Shown: positions 9,747-17,996, counted from the stretch's first letter. The stretch: 64,000 bases of DNA from Treponema socranskii subsp. paredis ATCC 35535 (GCA_000413015.1 KE332515.1:1911069-1975068), one strand, 5' to 3'. Program-made: numbers and translations. Notes: generated by a model not told the origin, from the letters alone.

Positions 9747-10586
9747 ATGAAAATACAACGGATCGCAAACGCTTTGAGAGGAGGGGCGGCGCTCGCAACA
9801 GCCGCAGTATTGACAGCGGCGCTGCTGTTTACCGGCTGTCCGCAGGCGGCCGGAAGCGGAACGCCGTCACGCTATAGGCAAGTAAAAAACTTCGATGAAT
9901 TGCAAGAGCTCTATGTCGCGGACATATTTTCGAAAACGGAGGTAAACTACATCGAAATAACCGATGTCATACCGGCAGCCGACTTTATACCGCAAGGTTC
10001 CGAGCCGAGCGCGATAAGAAAAAATCTAGAAGACTATTCGGACATAAAAATCGCCCTTAAAATCAATTATCCTGCGGGGCTTACCGATATGCACAACTGT
10101 TTTCAAAACTGCACAAACCTCGTATCGCTTGACTCTCTTCCTGCCGGCGTTACGAATATAAGCGGGTGTTTTATGGACTGTACAAACCTCGTATCGCTTG
10201 ACTCACTTCCTGCCGGCGTTACGGATATAAACGCCTTATTTGCCGGCTGTACAAATCTGACTGCCGTGCCGGCGATCCCGGAAGGCGTTACGAATATGAA
10301 CAGCTGTTTTCACGGCTGTACGAAGCTTACCTCCGTGCCGGACATCCCCGCAAGCGTTAAGCTTATGAAGACCTGTTTTGAAAACTGCACAAGTCTTACG
10401 GGCGTAAAACTTAAATGCGATTACAATCCCGCCATTACCTTTGGGGCACCTGCTTTCAAATACGCCTTTAATGGCTGCACTGCGCTCACGGCAGGAAGTA
10501 TCAAAGTGCCTGCCGCTCAGTTTACAGCATACAAAAATAATGCCGCAACAATGGGCACTACAGAGGAAAAGTTCGCAGCGGAGTAA
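9747..10586 (+). CDS. Lipoprotein with BspA-like leucine-rich repeats
   Basis: 279 residues from the ATG at 9747 (AGAGGAG site). A signal peptide with lipobox LFTGC is followed by ~80 residues of unique sequence. Then come about six 23-residue repeats of the BspA/TpLRR type, with pattern 'GVTNM.SCF.GCT.L..V..IPA'. Two consecutive units are nearly identical at DNA level (69-bp period, from about 10118), so copy number may vary between strains. BspA-type lipoproteins in oral treponemes and Bacteroidetes act as surface adhesins; a similar role here is inference. Confidence 0.75.
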   Translation: MKIQRIANALRGGAALATAAVLTAALLFTGCPQAAGSGTPSRYRQVKNFDELQELYVADIFSKTEVNYIEITDVIPAADFIPQGSEPSAIRKNLEDYSDIKIALKINYPAGLTDMHNCFQNCTNLVSLDSLPAGVTNISGCFMDCTNLVSLDSLPAGVTDINALFAGCTNLTAVPAIPEGVTNMNSCFHGCTKLTSVPDIPASVKLMKTCFENCTSLTGVKLKCDYNPAITFGAPAFKYAFNGCTALTAGSIKVPAAQFTAYKNNAATMGTTEEKFAAE

Positions 10587-10589
10587 AAT

Positions 10590-10645
10590 TCAATGGATAA
10601 TGTGTAATGCGTAATTGCGACACATTATCCGTTCCCGATTGATGA
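10590..10645. repeat. AT-rich dispersed repeat, short copy
   Basis: GGATAATGTGTAATGCG and CGACACATTATCC form an imperfect inverted repeat of the same family as 6005-6080, lying just upstream of the promoter at 10673. Confidence 0.5.
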
Positions 10646-10672
10646 ACCTTTACCGAGTGTAAATAATTTTCC

Positions 10673-10702
10673 TTGACAGAATTCCGAAACGGCAGATATA
10701 AT
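10673..10702 (+). promoter_or_regulatory. Promoter of the KdgT-type permease gene
   Basis: A consensus TTGACA (10673-10678) and a consensus TATAAT (10697-10702) are spaced by 18 bp; GGAGGAAA precedes the ATG at 10731. Confidence 0.75.
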
Positions 10703-10730
10703 TATATATTACTTTATCGCGGAGGAAACT

Positions 10731-11774
10731 ATGAAACTCGGTCAAGTCAAAATCCTTGACACTATCAACAAAATCCCCGGCGGATTGATGGTAGTTCCCT
10801 TGATTCTCGGAGTAACCGTCAACACACTCTTTCCGGATTTTTTGATGATCGGAAGCTTTACGACGGCGCTTTTCAAAAACGGCGGCAGCTGTCTTATTGC
10901 GGCACTCTTTCTTTGTTCGGGCGCGCAGATTCAGTTTAAAAGCGCGGGACAGGCGCTGTACAAAGGCGTCGTCATCAATACGAGTAAAGTGTTGTTCGGC
11001 GTGTCGATCGGCGTTATCCTCGCGCGTGTCGGGGGACCCGGCGCCGTTATCCTCGGTATGACGCCGCTCGGGCTTATCGGCTGTATGTCGAATTCGAACG
11101 GCGGTTTGTACACCGCACTCGCTACGAAATACGGCGACAAAACCGATGTCGGCGCCATCGCGGTCATTTCTTCGAACGACGGTCCGTTTTATGAAATGCT
11201 GTTTATGGGTCTCGGCGGCGTCGCAACGATCCCGGCGAAAGCTTTGTTCGCATGTATTTTCCCGATCATCGTCGGAATGATACTCGGAAACCTCGACGAT
11301 AAAATGCGCGATTTTTTAAAGCCCGGTATGCTCATATCGATTTTCCTCTTCGCGTTCCCGCTCGGCGCCGGCATGAGTTTTAAAACCTTCGTTACGGCCG
11401 GTATTCCCGGTATCCTCGTCGGTCTGCTTACCGTCGTGTGGACGGGTATTCCGACATATTTCATCTACAAATTGCTTATCCGCAAAAAGAACCGCCGAAG
11501 CTGTGCCGTAGGAGCTGCGGTCGGTACGGCGGCCGGAAACTCCATCGGAACGCCTGCCGCCATAGCCGCCGTCGATCCGACGTGGGAACCCTATGCGGCT
11601 GCTGCGACGGCACAGTGCGCCGCTGCGGTTATCGTTACGGCTATCGTTACGCCGCTCGTCGTAAACGCGCTGTATAAGTACGAAGAAAAGCACGGCCTTA
11701 TCAATTACGACGTGCCGCTTGCTTCCGAAGATACGGAGATGGAAAGAGCCGCCAAGCGCGAGCCGAAACTTTAA
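10731..11774 (+). CDS. kdgT: 2-keto-3-deoxygluconate permease family transporter
   Basis: 347 residues with about ten hydrophobic segments. The N-terminus (INKIPGGLMVVPLILG) and the glycine-rich segments GMTPLGLIGCMSNSNGGLY and AAGNSIGTPAAIAAVDP are characteristic of the KdgT family. These are proton-driven inner-membrane carriers for 2-keto-3-deoxygluconate and related sugar acids. It has its own strong promoter. An intrinsic terminator separates it from the LarA-type racemase gene only 57 bp downstream, so the racemase may be reached by read-through. No KDG kinase or aldolase is in the window, so the true substrate may be another hydroxy- or keto-acid. Confidence 0.85.
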   Translation: MKLGQVKILDTINKIPGGLMVVPLILGVTVNTLFPDFLMIGSFTTALFKNGGSCLIAALFLCSGAQIQFKSAGQALYKGVVINTSKVLFGVSIGVILARVGGPGAVILGMTPLGLIGCMSNSNGGLYTALATKYGDKTDVGAIAVISSNDGPFYEMLFMGLGGVATIPAKALFACIFPIIVGMILGNLDDKMRDFLKPGMLISIFLFAFPLGAGMSFKTFVTAGIPGILVGLLTVVWTGIPTYFIYKLLIRKKNRRSCAVGAAVGTAAGNSIGTPAAIAAVDPTWEPYAAAATAQCAAAVIVTAIVTPLVVNALYKYEEKHGLINYDVPLASEDTEMERAAKREPKL

Positions 11775-11786
11775 TTGCTATACTGA

Positions 11787-11818
11787 ACAAAAGCCGTTTC
11801 AAAGCGGCTTTTGTTTTT
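11787..11818 (+). terminator. Intrinsic terminator between kdgT and the larA-like gene
   Basis: ACAAAAGCCG (11787-11796) pairs perfectly with CGGCTTTTGT (11805-11814), then TTTT. It ends only 12 bp before the next start codon. Confidence 0.8.
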
Positions 11819-11830
11819 ATGGGGGTGTAT

Positions 11831-13102
11831 ATGAATCTGTCGTTTCCTTACGGAAAAGAATTCTTAAAAATCGATATTCCCGACGAACGCTTAAAGGGCG
11901 TCATCGTTTCGGATCTTCATCACTATACGGCAAAAAATACGCCGTCCGCACTTGTTGCCGAAGCGCTTGAAAATCCCGTCGGTACGAAAAAACTTTCGGA
12001 ACTCGCCGAAGGGAAAAACAATATCGTACTCATCGCAAGCGATCACACGCGCCCCGTTCCCAGCAAAGTAATCGTTCCGCCGATGCTTGCCGAAATCCGA
12101 AAAGGAAACCCGAACGCCGACATTACGATTCTCATTTCGACCGGCTGTCACAGGCTTTCGACAAAAGAAGAACTCATCGATAAATTCGGCGAAGAAATCG
12201 TTAAAAACGAAAAAATCGTCGTTCACGACTGCGACAATTCTCCGCTCGTAAAAATCGGAACGCTGCCGAGCGGCGGCGAGTGCATTATCAATAAGCTTGC
12301 AGTCGATGCCGATCTGCTTGTCGCGGAAGGCTTTATCGAACCGCACTTTTTTGCGGGTTTTTCGGGCGGGCGCAAAAGCGTTCTTCCCGGCGTGGCAAGC
12401 CGTACGACGGTGCTTGCAAATCACTGTTCCGAATTTATTGCCGACGTGCATTCTCGTACCGGCATTCTCGATGGAAATCCGATTCACAAAGATATGGTGT
12501 GGGCGGCGCATGCGGCAAAACTCGCGTTTATCGTCAACGTCGTCATCAACGAAAAAAAAGAAGCGATTTATGCGGTTGCAGGCGATGTGGAAGCCGCACA
12601 TAAAAAAGGCTGCGATTTTCTTTCGTCGCTGTGCAAAGTCGACGCGCTGCCGGCGGACATTGTCATATCGACGAACGGCGGCTATCCGCTCGATCAGAAT
12701 ATTTACCAAGCGGTAAAAGGCATGACGGCGGCGGAAGCTACGGTCAAAAAAGGCGGCGTCATCATCATGCTTGCGAAGTCGAACGACGGTCACGGCGGTG
12801 AAGGATTTTATCATCAGATGGCCGACGAGCCGGATATTCAAAAGACGCTCGATCTTTTTATGAGCCGCGGCAGAAACGAAACGAAGCCCGATCAATGGCA
12901 GACGCAGATTTTTATCCGCATTTTACAAAAGGCGCGCGTGATTTACGTTTCGGATGCGCCCGACGAAATGGTGCGTGCCCTTCACATGATCCCCGCGCAC
13001 AGCCTCGAAGAAGCGATGAAAGAAGCCGAAAAACTTTGCGGCAATCCGAATGCTTCGGTGACGGCGATCCCCGACGGCGTGTCGGTTATGGTTATCGAGT
13101 GA
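11831..13102 (+). CDS. larA: LarA-type nickel-pincer hydroxyacid racemase/epimerase
   Basis: 423 residues from the ATG at 11831 (GGGGGTG site; an in-frame ATG at 11819 overlaps the upstream terminator). LarA racemises lactate through a covalently bound nickel pincer nucleotide. The motifs DHTRP (71-75), TGCHR (His107), EPHFFAGFSGGRKS (His172, Lys182) match the catalytic and cofactor residues His108, His174 and Lys184 of the Lactobacillus enzyme. Homologues act on various 2-hydroxyacids, including malate and gluconate. The adjacent sugar-acid permease therefore suggests a sugar-acid epimerase (inference). The cofactor-making genes larB, larC and larE are not in the window. Confidence 0.8.
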   Translation: MNLSFPYGKEFLKIDIPDERLKGVIVSDLHHYTAKNTPSALVAEALENPVGTKKLSELAEGKNNIVLIASDHTRPVPSKVIVPPMLAEIRKGNPNADITILISTGCHRLSTKEELIDKFGEEIVKNEKIVVHDCDNSPLVKIGTLPSGGECIINKLAVDADLLVAEGFIEPHFFAGFSGGRKSVLPGVASRTTVLANHCSEFIADVHSRTGILDGNPIHKDMVWAAHAAKLAFIVNVVINEKKEAIYAVAGDVEAAHKKGCDFLSSLCKVDALPADIVISTNGGYPLDQNIYQAVKGMTAAEATVKKGGVIIMLAKSNDGHGGEGFYHQMADEPDIQKTLDLFMSRGRNETKPDQWQTQIFIRILQKARVIYVSDAPDEMVRALHMIPAHSLEEAMKEAEKLCGNPNASVTAIPDGVSVMVIE

Positions 13103-13228
13103 GATAAAGCGGTCCTGTATTTTCCGCTTTCGCGCGGTGCTCTGCTGGCAGCTCGGTGACACACGACCGTCCGGCAAACATTTGCTGCTCGGCGCCCCGC
13201 GGACACTCGGCAATATATCCGTCGACGG
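13103..13228. other. GC-rich spacer with several inverted repeats, no gene seen
   Basis: Contains AAAGCGG...CCGCTTT (13108-13132) and short hairpins such as GCAAA-CA-TTTGC. I looked for SRP RNA and riboswitch signatures and found none that hold. Confidence 0.3.
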
Positions 13229-13265
13229 AAGCTGCCTGAAATCGAAGCTTTCGGGCAGCTTTTTT
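13229..13265 (+). terminator. Intrinsic terminator downstream of the larA-like gene
   Basis: AAGCTGCC-T-GAAA pairs with TTTC-G-GGCAGCTT, followed by T6. Confidence 0.85.
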
Positions 13266-13297
13266 GCTTTTTACAAAATTTCTTTTTTTTATTATTT

Positions 13298-14203
13298 ATG
13301 GAAAAAATCATACAAAAAATAATCGAAAATTATTTATTTTTACTTGCGGCCTTCGCACTTGTTTATTTTAATCAAAAAAGAGTCGGGATCGTGTCCGTAA
13401 AAAAACGGAGAGCGGTGTTTATCATGCTTATGCTCGCCGTATTTTATTTGGTGTTTTTGCTTTTGATCCAGCGGATGCATTGGAATCCGTATTTTGCGAT
13501 TCCGGGTTTTATCACGGTTGTTTTTACGGGATTTTTGCTCCGCCGTCATACGTGGCCTTTTAGAAGCCGTTGCCGGAAATGCGGCAAACAATTGACGATT
13601 ACGCAGATGCTTACAAACGATGAAAATATCTGCGGCGCGTGTTTTGTTGAAGAGCATCCGGAACTTGCGCCGAAAACGGAAGCGGATATTCAAAAAGAAT
13701 TCGACGACGAATGGGCTGCGTGGAAACCCGGCGAATACGTCGTGCTGTGCTTTATCGTAAACGAGCCGAATCAGGTATTGCTCATCGAACGGAAGTATAT
13801 CGAAAAAGGATCGGGCAAAGTATCGGGGGCGATGCGCCGCATGGAAGCGGGGGAAGATCCCGTCGCTGCATGCAAACGGTGCGCGCTCGAAGAGACGGGA
13901 CTTGCTGTCGAAGAGCCGCGCTGTCACGGAAGATTGAATTTTGCCCTTCCGGGACGCGACTTACGCTGCTATGTGTTTGTCGCCGACGAGTTTACAGGTA
14001 CGATCAAAGAAACCGACAAAAATCTGCCGTATTGGGTAAACATCAAAAAATTGCCCTTCGGTAAAATGTCCGTCGACTGCCGCGTATGGCTCCCGATCGC
14101 CCTCGACCGCGGTTATTTCGATTATTACGGTACGTGCAACGAAAAAGGCTATGTCGTCAAAGATACGCTTCGTAAACACCTTCCGGAAGACCCTTTCGCT
14201 TGA
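13298..14203 (+). CDS. Membrane-anchored zinc-ribbon/Nudix-like protein
   Basis: 301 residues. Three hydrophobic segments (about 10-30, 43-63 and 68-85) are followed by a zinc ribbon (CRKC near 95 and CGAC near 117) and a C-terminal Nudix fold. The Nudix box reads ...MEAGEDPVAACKRCALEETGL. Where the family has 'RE' this protein has 'RC', and the leading conserved Gly is displaced, so one metal-binding Glu is missing while the final EE is kept. It may be catalytically altered. No ribosome site precedes the ATG. Function unknown; a processing or sensing role for a nucleotide compound at the membrane is only a guess. Confidence 0.65.
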   Translation: MEKIIQKIIENYLFLLAAFALVYFNQKRVGIVSVKKRRAVFIMLMLAVFYLVFLLLIQRMHWNPYFAIPGFITVVFTGFLLRRHTWPFRSRCRKCGKQLTITQMLTNDENICGACFVEEHPELAPKTEADIQKEFDDEWAAWKPGEYVVLCFIVNEPNQVLLIERKYIEKGSGKVSGAMRRMEAGEDPVAACKRCALEETGLAVEEPRCHGRLNFALPGRDLRCYVFVADEFTGTIKETDKNLPYWVNIKKLPFGKMSVDCRVWLPIALDRGYFDYYGTCNEKGYVVKDTLRKHLPEDPFA

Positions 14204-14338
14204 CAGCCGGTATCGATTGCCGCCGTGCGACCTCTGCCGAAAACGCACCCGATTTTTTCGATACACGTTTTTCGGCGGGTACGGTTTTTTACAGGCTTTG
14301 TATCATACAATTTCTTTAAAAAAAAATTAAAAAAATGC

Positions 14339-14365
14339 TAATGTCTTTTTGGCGAATTCCGATGA
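14339..14365 (+). promoter_or_regulatory. Sigma-28 (FliA)-type promoter of flaB
   Basis: TAATGTCT (14339-14346), 11 bp, TCCGATGA (14358-14365), compared with the flagellar consensus TAAAGTTT-N11-GCCGATAA (6 of 8 matches in each half). It lies about 75 bp before the flagellin start. Confidence 0.6.
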
Positions 14366-14438
14366 TTAGTATGTAAGGTGATAAAACCAAAACAAGCCGA
14401 GTACGGTTTGTCTGATACCAAAGCTGAAGGAGATTACT

Positions 14439-15299
14439 ATGGTTATCAATCACAATATGAGCGCTATGTTTGCAACTCGCGCTGAGGGACTCACGGAGGT
14501 TTCCCAACAGAAAGACATGGAAAAGCTGTCCTCTGGTATGAGAATAAACCGTGCAGGAGACGATGCTTCCGGTCTCGCCGTTTCTGAAAAAATGCGCAGC
14601 CAGATCCGCGGTTTGAATCAAGCGTCGACGAACGCTCAGAACGGTATTTCGTTCATTCAGACGACGGAAGGTTATCTGCAGGAAACGACCGACATCATCC
14701 AGCGCATCCGTGAACTGGCCGTCCAGTCTTCCAACGGTATTTACAGCGCGGAAGACCGCATGCAGATCCAAGTCGAAGTTTCTTCGCTCATCGCGGAAGT
14801 TGACCGCGTTGCCAGCGCGGCACAGTTTAACGGCATGAATATGCTTACCGGCCGCTTTGCCCGTCCGACGGGAGAAAACACCGTTACCGGTTCGATGTGG
14901 TTCCACATCGGTGCGAACATGGATCAGCGCACGCAAGTCTACATCGGCACTATGTCGGCAATGGCGCTCGGTCTGCGCAATGTCGGCGATGAATCGATTA
15001 TGACGCTCGAAACGCCGGATGAAGCGAACCGCGCAATCGGTACACTCGACGAAGCGATTAAAAAGATCAACAAACAGCGCGCCGACCTCGGTGCATATCA
15101 AAACCGTCTCGAAAAGACGATCGTCGGTCTTGATATCGGTGCGGAAAACCTCCAAGCATCCGAGAGCCGCATCCGCGACGCCAACATGGCAAAAGAAACC
15201 GTTAATTTCACGAGAGACAACGTTCTCTCACAGGCCGGCACGGCTATGATCGCACAGGCGAACCAATCTAGCCAAAATGTGCTGAGCTTACTTCGGTGA
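14439..15299 (+). CDS. flaB: Periplasmic flagellin, FlaB class
   Basis: 286 residues, the usual length of treponemal FlaB core proteins. Both conserved flagellin ends are intact: [12 protein letters not shown]...[18 protein letters not shown] at the N-terminus and [19 protein letters not shown]...VLSLLR at the C-terminus. The variable central region is very short, as expected for filaments in the periplasm. FlaB subunits form the filament core under the FlaA sheath. AAGGAG lies 8 bp before the ATG. A sigma-28-type promoter and an intrinsic terminator make this a single-gene unit. Which FlaB paralogue (1, 2 or 3) it is cannot be decided here. Confidence 0.97.
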   Translation: MVINHNMSAMFATRAEGLTEVSQQKDMEKLSSGMRINRAGDDASGLAVSEKMRSQIRGLNQASTNAQNGISFIQTTEGYLQETTDIIQRIRELAVQSSNGIYSAEDRMQIQVEVSSLIAEVDRVASAAQFNGMNMLTGRFARPTGENTVTGSMWFHIGANMDQRTQVYIGTMSAMALGLRNVGDESIMTLETPDEANRAIGTLDEAIKKINKQRADLGAYQNRLEKTIVGLDIGAENLQASESRIRDANMAKETVNFTRDNVLSQAGTAMIAQANQSSQNVLSLLR

Positions 15300-15330
15300 G
15301 ATTGTTGTAAACGGCAGAAACCGATAAAAA

Positions 15331-15383
15331 CGGCTGCTCCGAACGTTCCGAAATCGAACGCGGCGGAGCGGCTTTTTGTTTTT
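15331..15383 (+). terminator. Intrinsic terminator of flaB
   Basis: GCTGCTCCG pairs with CGGAGCGGC (one wobble) around an inner GAACG...CGAACG region; a T-rich tail follows. Confidence 0.8.
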
Positions 15384-15468
15384 AAAGCTGTGCGGTGAAT
15401 TATATTCTATCCGCTCATCCGAAAGTATAGGGCAAAAATTGACTCCGCGCATAATTTTTCTCCACCCC

Positions 15469-15497
15469 TTGACAAATTTAAAGTTATCATTTATATT
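15469..15497 (+). promoter_or_regulatory. Promoter of the peroxiredoxin gene
   Basis: TTGACA (15469-15474), 17 bp, TATATT (15492-15497). Confidence 0.7.
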
Positions 15498-15505
15498 TCA
15501 TTTAT

Positions 15506-15530
15506 GTAATTATTACAATTATATAATTAC
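15506..15530. promoter_or_regulatory. AT-rich inverted repeat at the peroxiredoxin transcription start
   Basis: GTAATTAT (15506-15513) and ATAATTAC (15523-15530) flank the predicted start. The position and composition suit a PerR/Fur-type repressor, but the sequence does not match the PerR consensus closely. Confidence 0.4.
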
Positions 15531-15564
15531 TTTAATTTATATTATCATAATTTTAGGAGATTTT

Positions 15565-16215
15565 ATGGAACAAACGACAATGCACATGCCCCTCTTGGGC
15601 GATGACTTTCCCGAATTGAGCGTAACGACGACGCTCGGCAAAATGAATATTCCCGGCGATTTGAAAGGCAGCTGGTTTGTGCTGTTCAGCCACCCCGCCG
15701 ATTTTACGCCGGTCTGCACGACCGAATTTGCCGCGTTTCAAAAGCTCGTTCCCGAGTTTGAAAAGCTCGGCGTCAAATTGATCGGTCTTTCGATCGATCA
15801 GCTGCAAAGCCATTTGAAATGGATCGAATGGATCAAAGAAAAACTCGGAATCGAAATCACCTTCCCCGTCATCGCGGCGAACGATACGGTTGCGAATAAA
15901 CTCGGACTCCTGCATCCCGGAAAAGGCACGAACACCGTGCGCGCGGTCTTTATCGGCGATCCCAACGGCAAAGTACGCCTCGTCCTCTATTATCCGCAGG
16001 AAGTCGGCCGCAATATGAAAGAAGTTTTGCGCGCCGTCAAAGTGCTCCAGATTTCCGATGCGAACGGCGTCGCGATGCCCGCCGATTGGCCTGAAAACGC
16101 TTTGATCGGCGACAGCGTCATCATTCCGCCGCCGGGAAGCAAAGCCGAAGCCGACAAGCGCCTTTCCGAATATGACGGCTACGACTTTTGGTTTTGCCAC
16201 AAAAAACTTCATTAA
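15565..16215 (+). CDS. Peroxiredoxin, Prx6/AhpC type
   Basis: 216 residues from the ATG at 15565, after an AGGAG site. Reduces hydrogen peroxide and alkyl hydroperoxides in the cytoplasm. The peroxidatic motif [12 protein letters not shown] places the reactive Cys at 51. A second cysteine in the C-terminal FWFCHKK (Cys211) probably resolves it, as in archaeal-type Prx6 enzymes. The long C-terminal arm ([18 protein letters not shown]) is typical of that subfamily. It is a single gene with an oxidative-stress-like promoter layout. Its stop codon overlaps the start of a repeated hairpin element. Confidence 0.92.
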   Translation: MEQTTMHMPLLGDDFPELSVTTTLGKMNIPGDLKGSWFVLFSHPADFTPVCTTEFAAFQKLVPEFEKLGVKLIGLSIDQLQSHLKWIEWIKEKLGIEITFPVIAANDTVANKLGLLHPGKGTNTVRAVFIGDPNGKVRLVLYYPQEVGRNMKEVLRAVKVLQISDANGVAMPADWPENALIGDSVIIPPPGSKAEADKRLSEYDGYDFWFCHKKLH

Positions 16216-16217
16216 AA

Positions 16218-16348
16218 TCGTACGGCGAGTAAATCTTCGGATTTAGGAGCTGTACGATCAGTGGGCGAAAGCGCACACGTATAGCCGCGAGTTTTCGAAA
16301 GAAAACTCGAAATTAAACGGGACACGCTATTTCAGTGCCCCGTTTAAA
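16218..16348 (+). repeat. TTCG-hairpin element, copy 1 (structured, possibly RNA)
   Basis: TCGTACGGC / GCTGTACGA outer stem, a purine internal loop GAG/GGA, an inner stem TAAATC/GATTTA and a TTCG tetraloop (16218-16257). It is followed by hairpins GAGTTTTC-GAAA-GAAAACTC and AAACGGG...CCCGTTT. It lies directly behind the peroxiredoxin gene. Other copies at 16361-16400 and 36723-36888. Confidence 0.75.
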
Positions 16349-16360
16349 CTTTCATTAAAA

Positions 16361-16400
16361 TCGTACAGCGAGTAAATCTTCGGATTTAGGAGCCGTACGA
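16361..16400 (+). repeat. TTCG-hairpin element, copy 2
   Basis: Same hairpin with AGC/GCC in the outer stem. The direct repeat includes upstream sequence copied from the end of the peroxiredoxin gene (CATTAAAATCG), so it looks like a local duplication 143 bp downstream of copy 1. The trailing ~140 bp differ from copy 1. Confidence 0.7.
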
Positions 16401-16543
16401 TCAGTGGGCGTGCCGATCGCATTTCGTGGCAGCGAGGCACGATGTAAGCTGGAACATAACCGTGCGTTCAGGCACGGACTGCGACATTTCGAAGAGCGCA
16501 TGCTTTTGCAATGCCACAGCGGTAAAAATGCTATGTAAAAATT

Positions 16544-16583
16544 AAGGCGCCGCTTACCGAAAGGTGTGCCGGCGCTTTTTTTA
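16544..16583 (+). terminator. Terminator-like hairpin ending repeat copy 2
   Basis: A GC-rich stem built on AAGGCGCCG...CCGGCGCTT with a GAAA loop, then seven T. Confidence 0.7.
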
Positions 16584-16911
16584 TTTCAGTCCGTAAGCAC
16601 GGTTTTATTAGCCGGTACTTGTCAACCTCGGTATTCGGCTTGATATTTTTTTCGGACAGAGCTTATCGGAAGAACCCGCCTTCCGCACTTCGGTAACCCT
16701 CATCCGCGCTCTCGCGCGGACGCTTCGCGGTGCTCCACGCGGGCGTAGGCGGGTCGCGTACAATAAACATATTTTTTAATAATTTTTCACAACGCATAAT
16801 GTGTTTTCCCTTGCCCGCAAGTGCGCTTTCCGGCATTCTTCGCCGATACTCGTTTTTACGTACTCTGTCGTAAAACTTGTCGATGGACACGTACTCGTTA
16901 TCGTGATATTT
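16584..16911. other. Gene-free spacer with a GC-rich cruciform
   Basis: Contains ACCCGCC...GGCGGGT (16687-16757) enclosing CCGCGC-TCTC-GCGCGG. A 97-codon minus-strand frame crosses it but looks like translated repeat. No gene supported. Confidence 0.4.
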
Positions 16912-17932
16912 TATTCGTGCGGAGGGTTTAATACCCCGACGCTTGCGTCGTAACAAAGGGTATTAAAGCCGACTGCAGCCACCTTATGAGAATAACACCC
17001 CCGACGCCGCTTGAAGCTTCGCTGCGAGGCTGCGTCGGGGGTGTTGATTATGCGGTTTCCGTAAGAGTGCCGTATTGTTTGGTCGGGCACACACTCTATT
17101 AATAAAATCGCTGCGGGAGATACAATGAAAACGATCGGATTATTGGGCGGAATGAGTTGGGAAAGCACGGAAACGTATTACCGCATAATCAACGAAACCG
17201 TCAAAGAAAAACTCGGAGGCCTTCATTCGGCAAAAATCGTCATGTACAGCGTCGACTTTGCGGAAATCGAAGCGTGTCAGGTGAACGGGGATTGGGAAAA
17301 AAGCGGTCGAATACTTGCCGAAGCCGCTGCATCGCTTGAAAAAGCGGGCGCGGATTTTATCGTCATCTGTACCAATACGATGCACAAAACGGTTCCCGCG
17401 ATTCAAGCGCGTATTTCCGTTCCGATTTTGCACATCGCCGACGCGACGGCGGAAGAGCTGATTCGAAACGGAATAAAACGAACCGGCCTTCTCGGCACGA
17501 AATACACGCTCACGCAGGATTTTTATAAAGACCGCATCGCGGCAAAAGGCTTGGACGTGCTTGTTCCCGAGCCTGTGCAAATCGAGCTGGTCAATGCGGT
17601 CATCTACGATGAACTGTGTCTCGGCATCGTTTCCGAAAAATCGAAAAAAGAGTATCTCCGTATCATAGCCGATTTGAAAGCGCGCGGAGCCGAAGCCGTT
17701 ATCCTCGGCTGCACCGAAATAGGCTTGCTTATTTCGCAGGAAGATTCGGATATTCCCGTCTTCGATACCGCGAAAATTCACGCGCAGCTTGCAGCGCAAA
17801 AAGCCGTTGAATCAACATACCCCGACGCAGAGCATCGGGGTATGTTGTTCTCATAAGGTGGTTGCAGTCGGCTTTAATACCCTTTATTACGACGCAAAGC
17901 GCCGGGGTATTAAAGCCTCCGCACGAATAAAT
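16912..17932. mobile_element. ~1-kb unit with long imperfect terminal inverted repeats carrying a racemase gene
   Basis: The left arm (16912-17050) and the reverse complement of the right arm (17810-17932) align over almost their whole length: ATTCGTGCGGAGG, TTTAATACCCCG, GGGTATTAAAGCCGACTGCA, CCACCTTATGAGAA, then a GC hairpin ending GTTGATT. Each arm itself contains two hairpins. The only gene between them is the racemase gene, whose last ~13 codons are read from the right arm. No transposase is encoded. The unit resembles a non-autonomous element or an invertible segment. Confidence 0.55.
17125..17856 (+). CDS. Aspartate/glutamate racemase family protein (YgeA-like)
   Basis: 243 residues. 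Cofactor-independent amino-acid racemases use two cysteines. The first is in CTNTMHK (near residue 91) and the second in LGCTEIGLL (near 194), and the N-terminus MKTIGLLGGMSWESTETYY is typical of the YgeA/RacX group. The substrate may be aspartate, glutamate or a broader set. A ribosome site (GGGAGA) precedes the ATG. The C-terminal ~13 residues (TYPDAEHRGMLFS) are encoded by the flanking inverted repeat and are not family sequence, so insertion of the repeat probably replaced the natural end. The gene lies alone inside the inverted repeats. Confidence 0.85.
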   Translation: MKTIGLLGGMSWESTETYYRIINETVKEKLGGLHSAKIVMYSVDFAEIEACQVNGDWEKSGRILAEAAASLEKAGADFIVICTNTMHKTVPAIQARISVPILHIADATAEELIRNGIKRTGLLGTKYTLTQDFYKDRIAAKGLDVLVPEPVQIELVNAVIYDELCLGIVSEKSKKEYLRIIADLKARGAEAVILGCTEIGLLISQEDSDIPVFDTAKIHAQLAAQKAVESTYPDAEHRGMLFS

Positions 17933-17967
17933 TTCGCACATTCATCCAATAAAACGTAAAAAAACGC

Positions 17968-17996
17968 TTGCTCTAATCGTTGCGCGGTGCTATACT
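17968..17996 (+). promoter_or_regulatory. Promoter of argJ
   Basis: TTGCTC (17968-17973), 17 bp, TATACT (17991-17996). TAGGAG precedes the ATG at 18030. Confidence 0.65.

Noticed and set aside
10118-10260. CRISPR-like short repeats
   Set aside because: The 69-bp period lies inside the leucine-rich-repeat coding region; no CRISPR array was seen anywhere in the window.
13140-13228. Possible SRP or riboswitch RNA behind the larA-like gene
   Set aside because: GC-rich hairpins are present, but the SRP helix-8 motif and known riboswitch cores are absent.
16663-16956. 97-codon minus-strand frame in the spacer before the racemase unit
   Set aside because: Half of it is the translation of a GC-rich cruciform and of the inverted-repeat arm; no start signal and no protein-like pattern.
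16912-17932. Integron gene cassette with attC sites
   Set aside because: Arms are inverted around the gene instead of direct, and I could not identify the RYYYAAC/GTTRRRY core sites or an integrase; mentioned only as an alternative.
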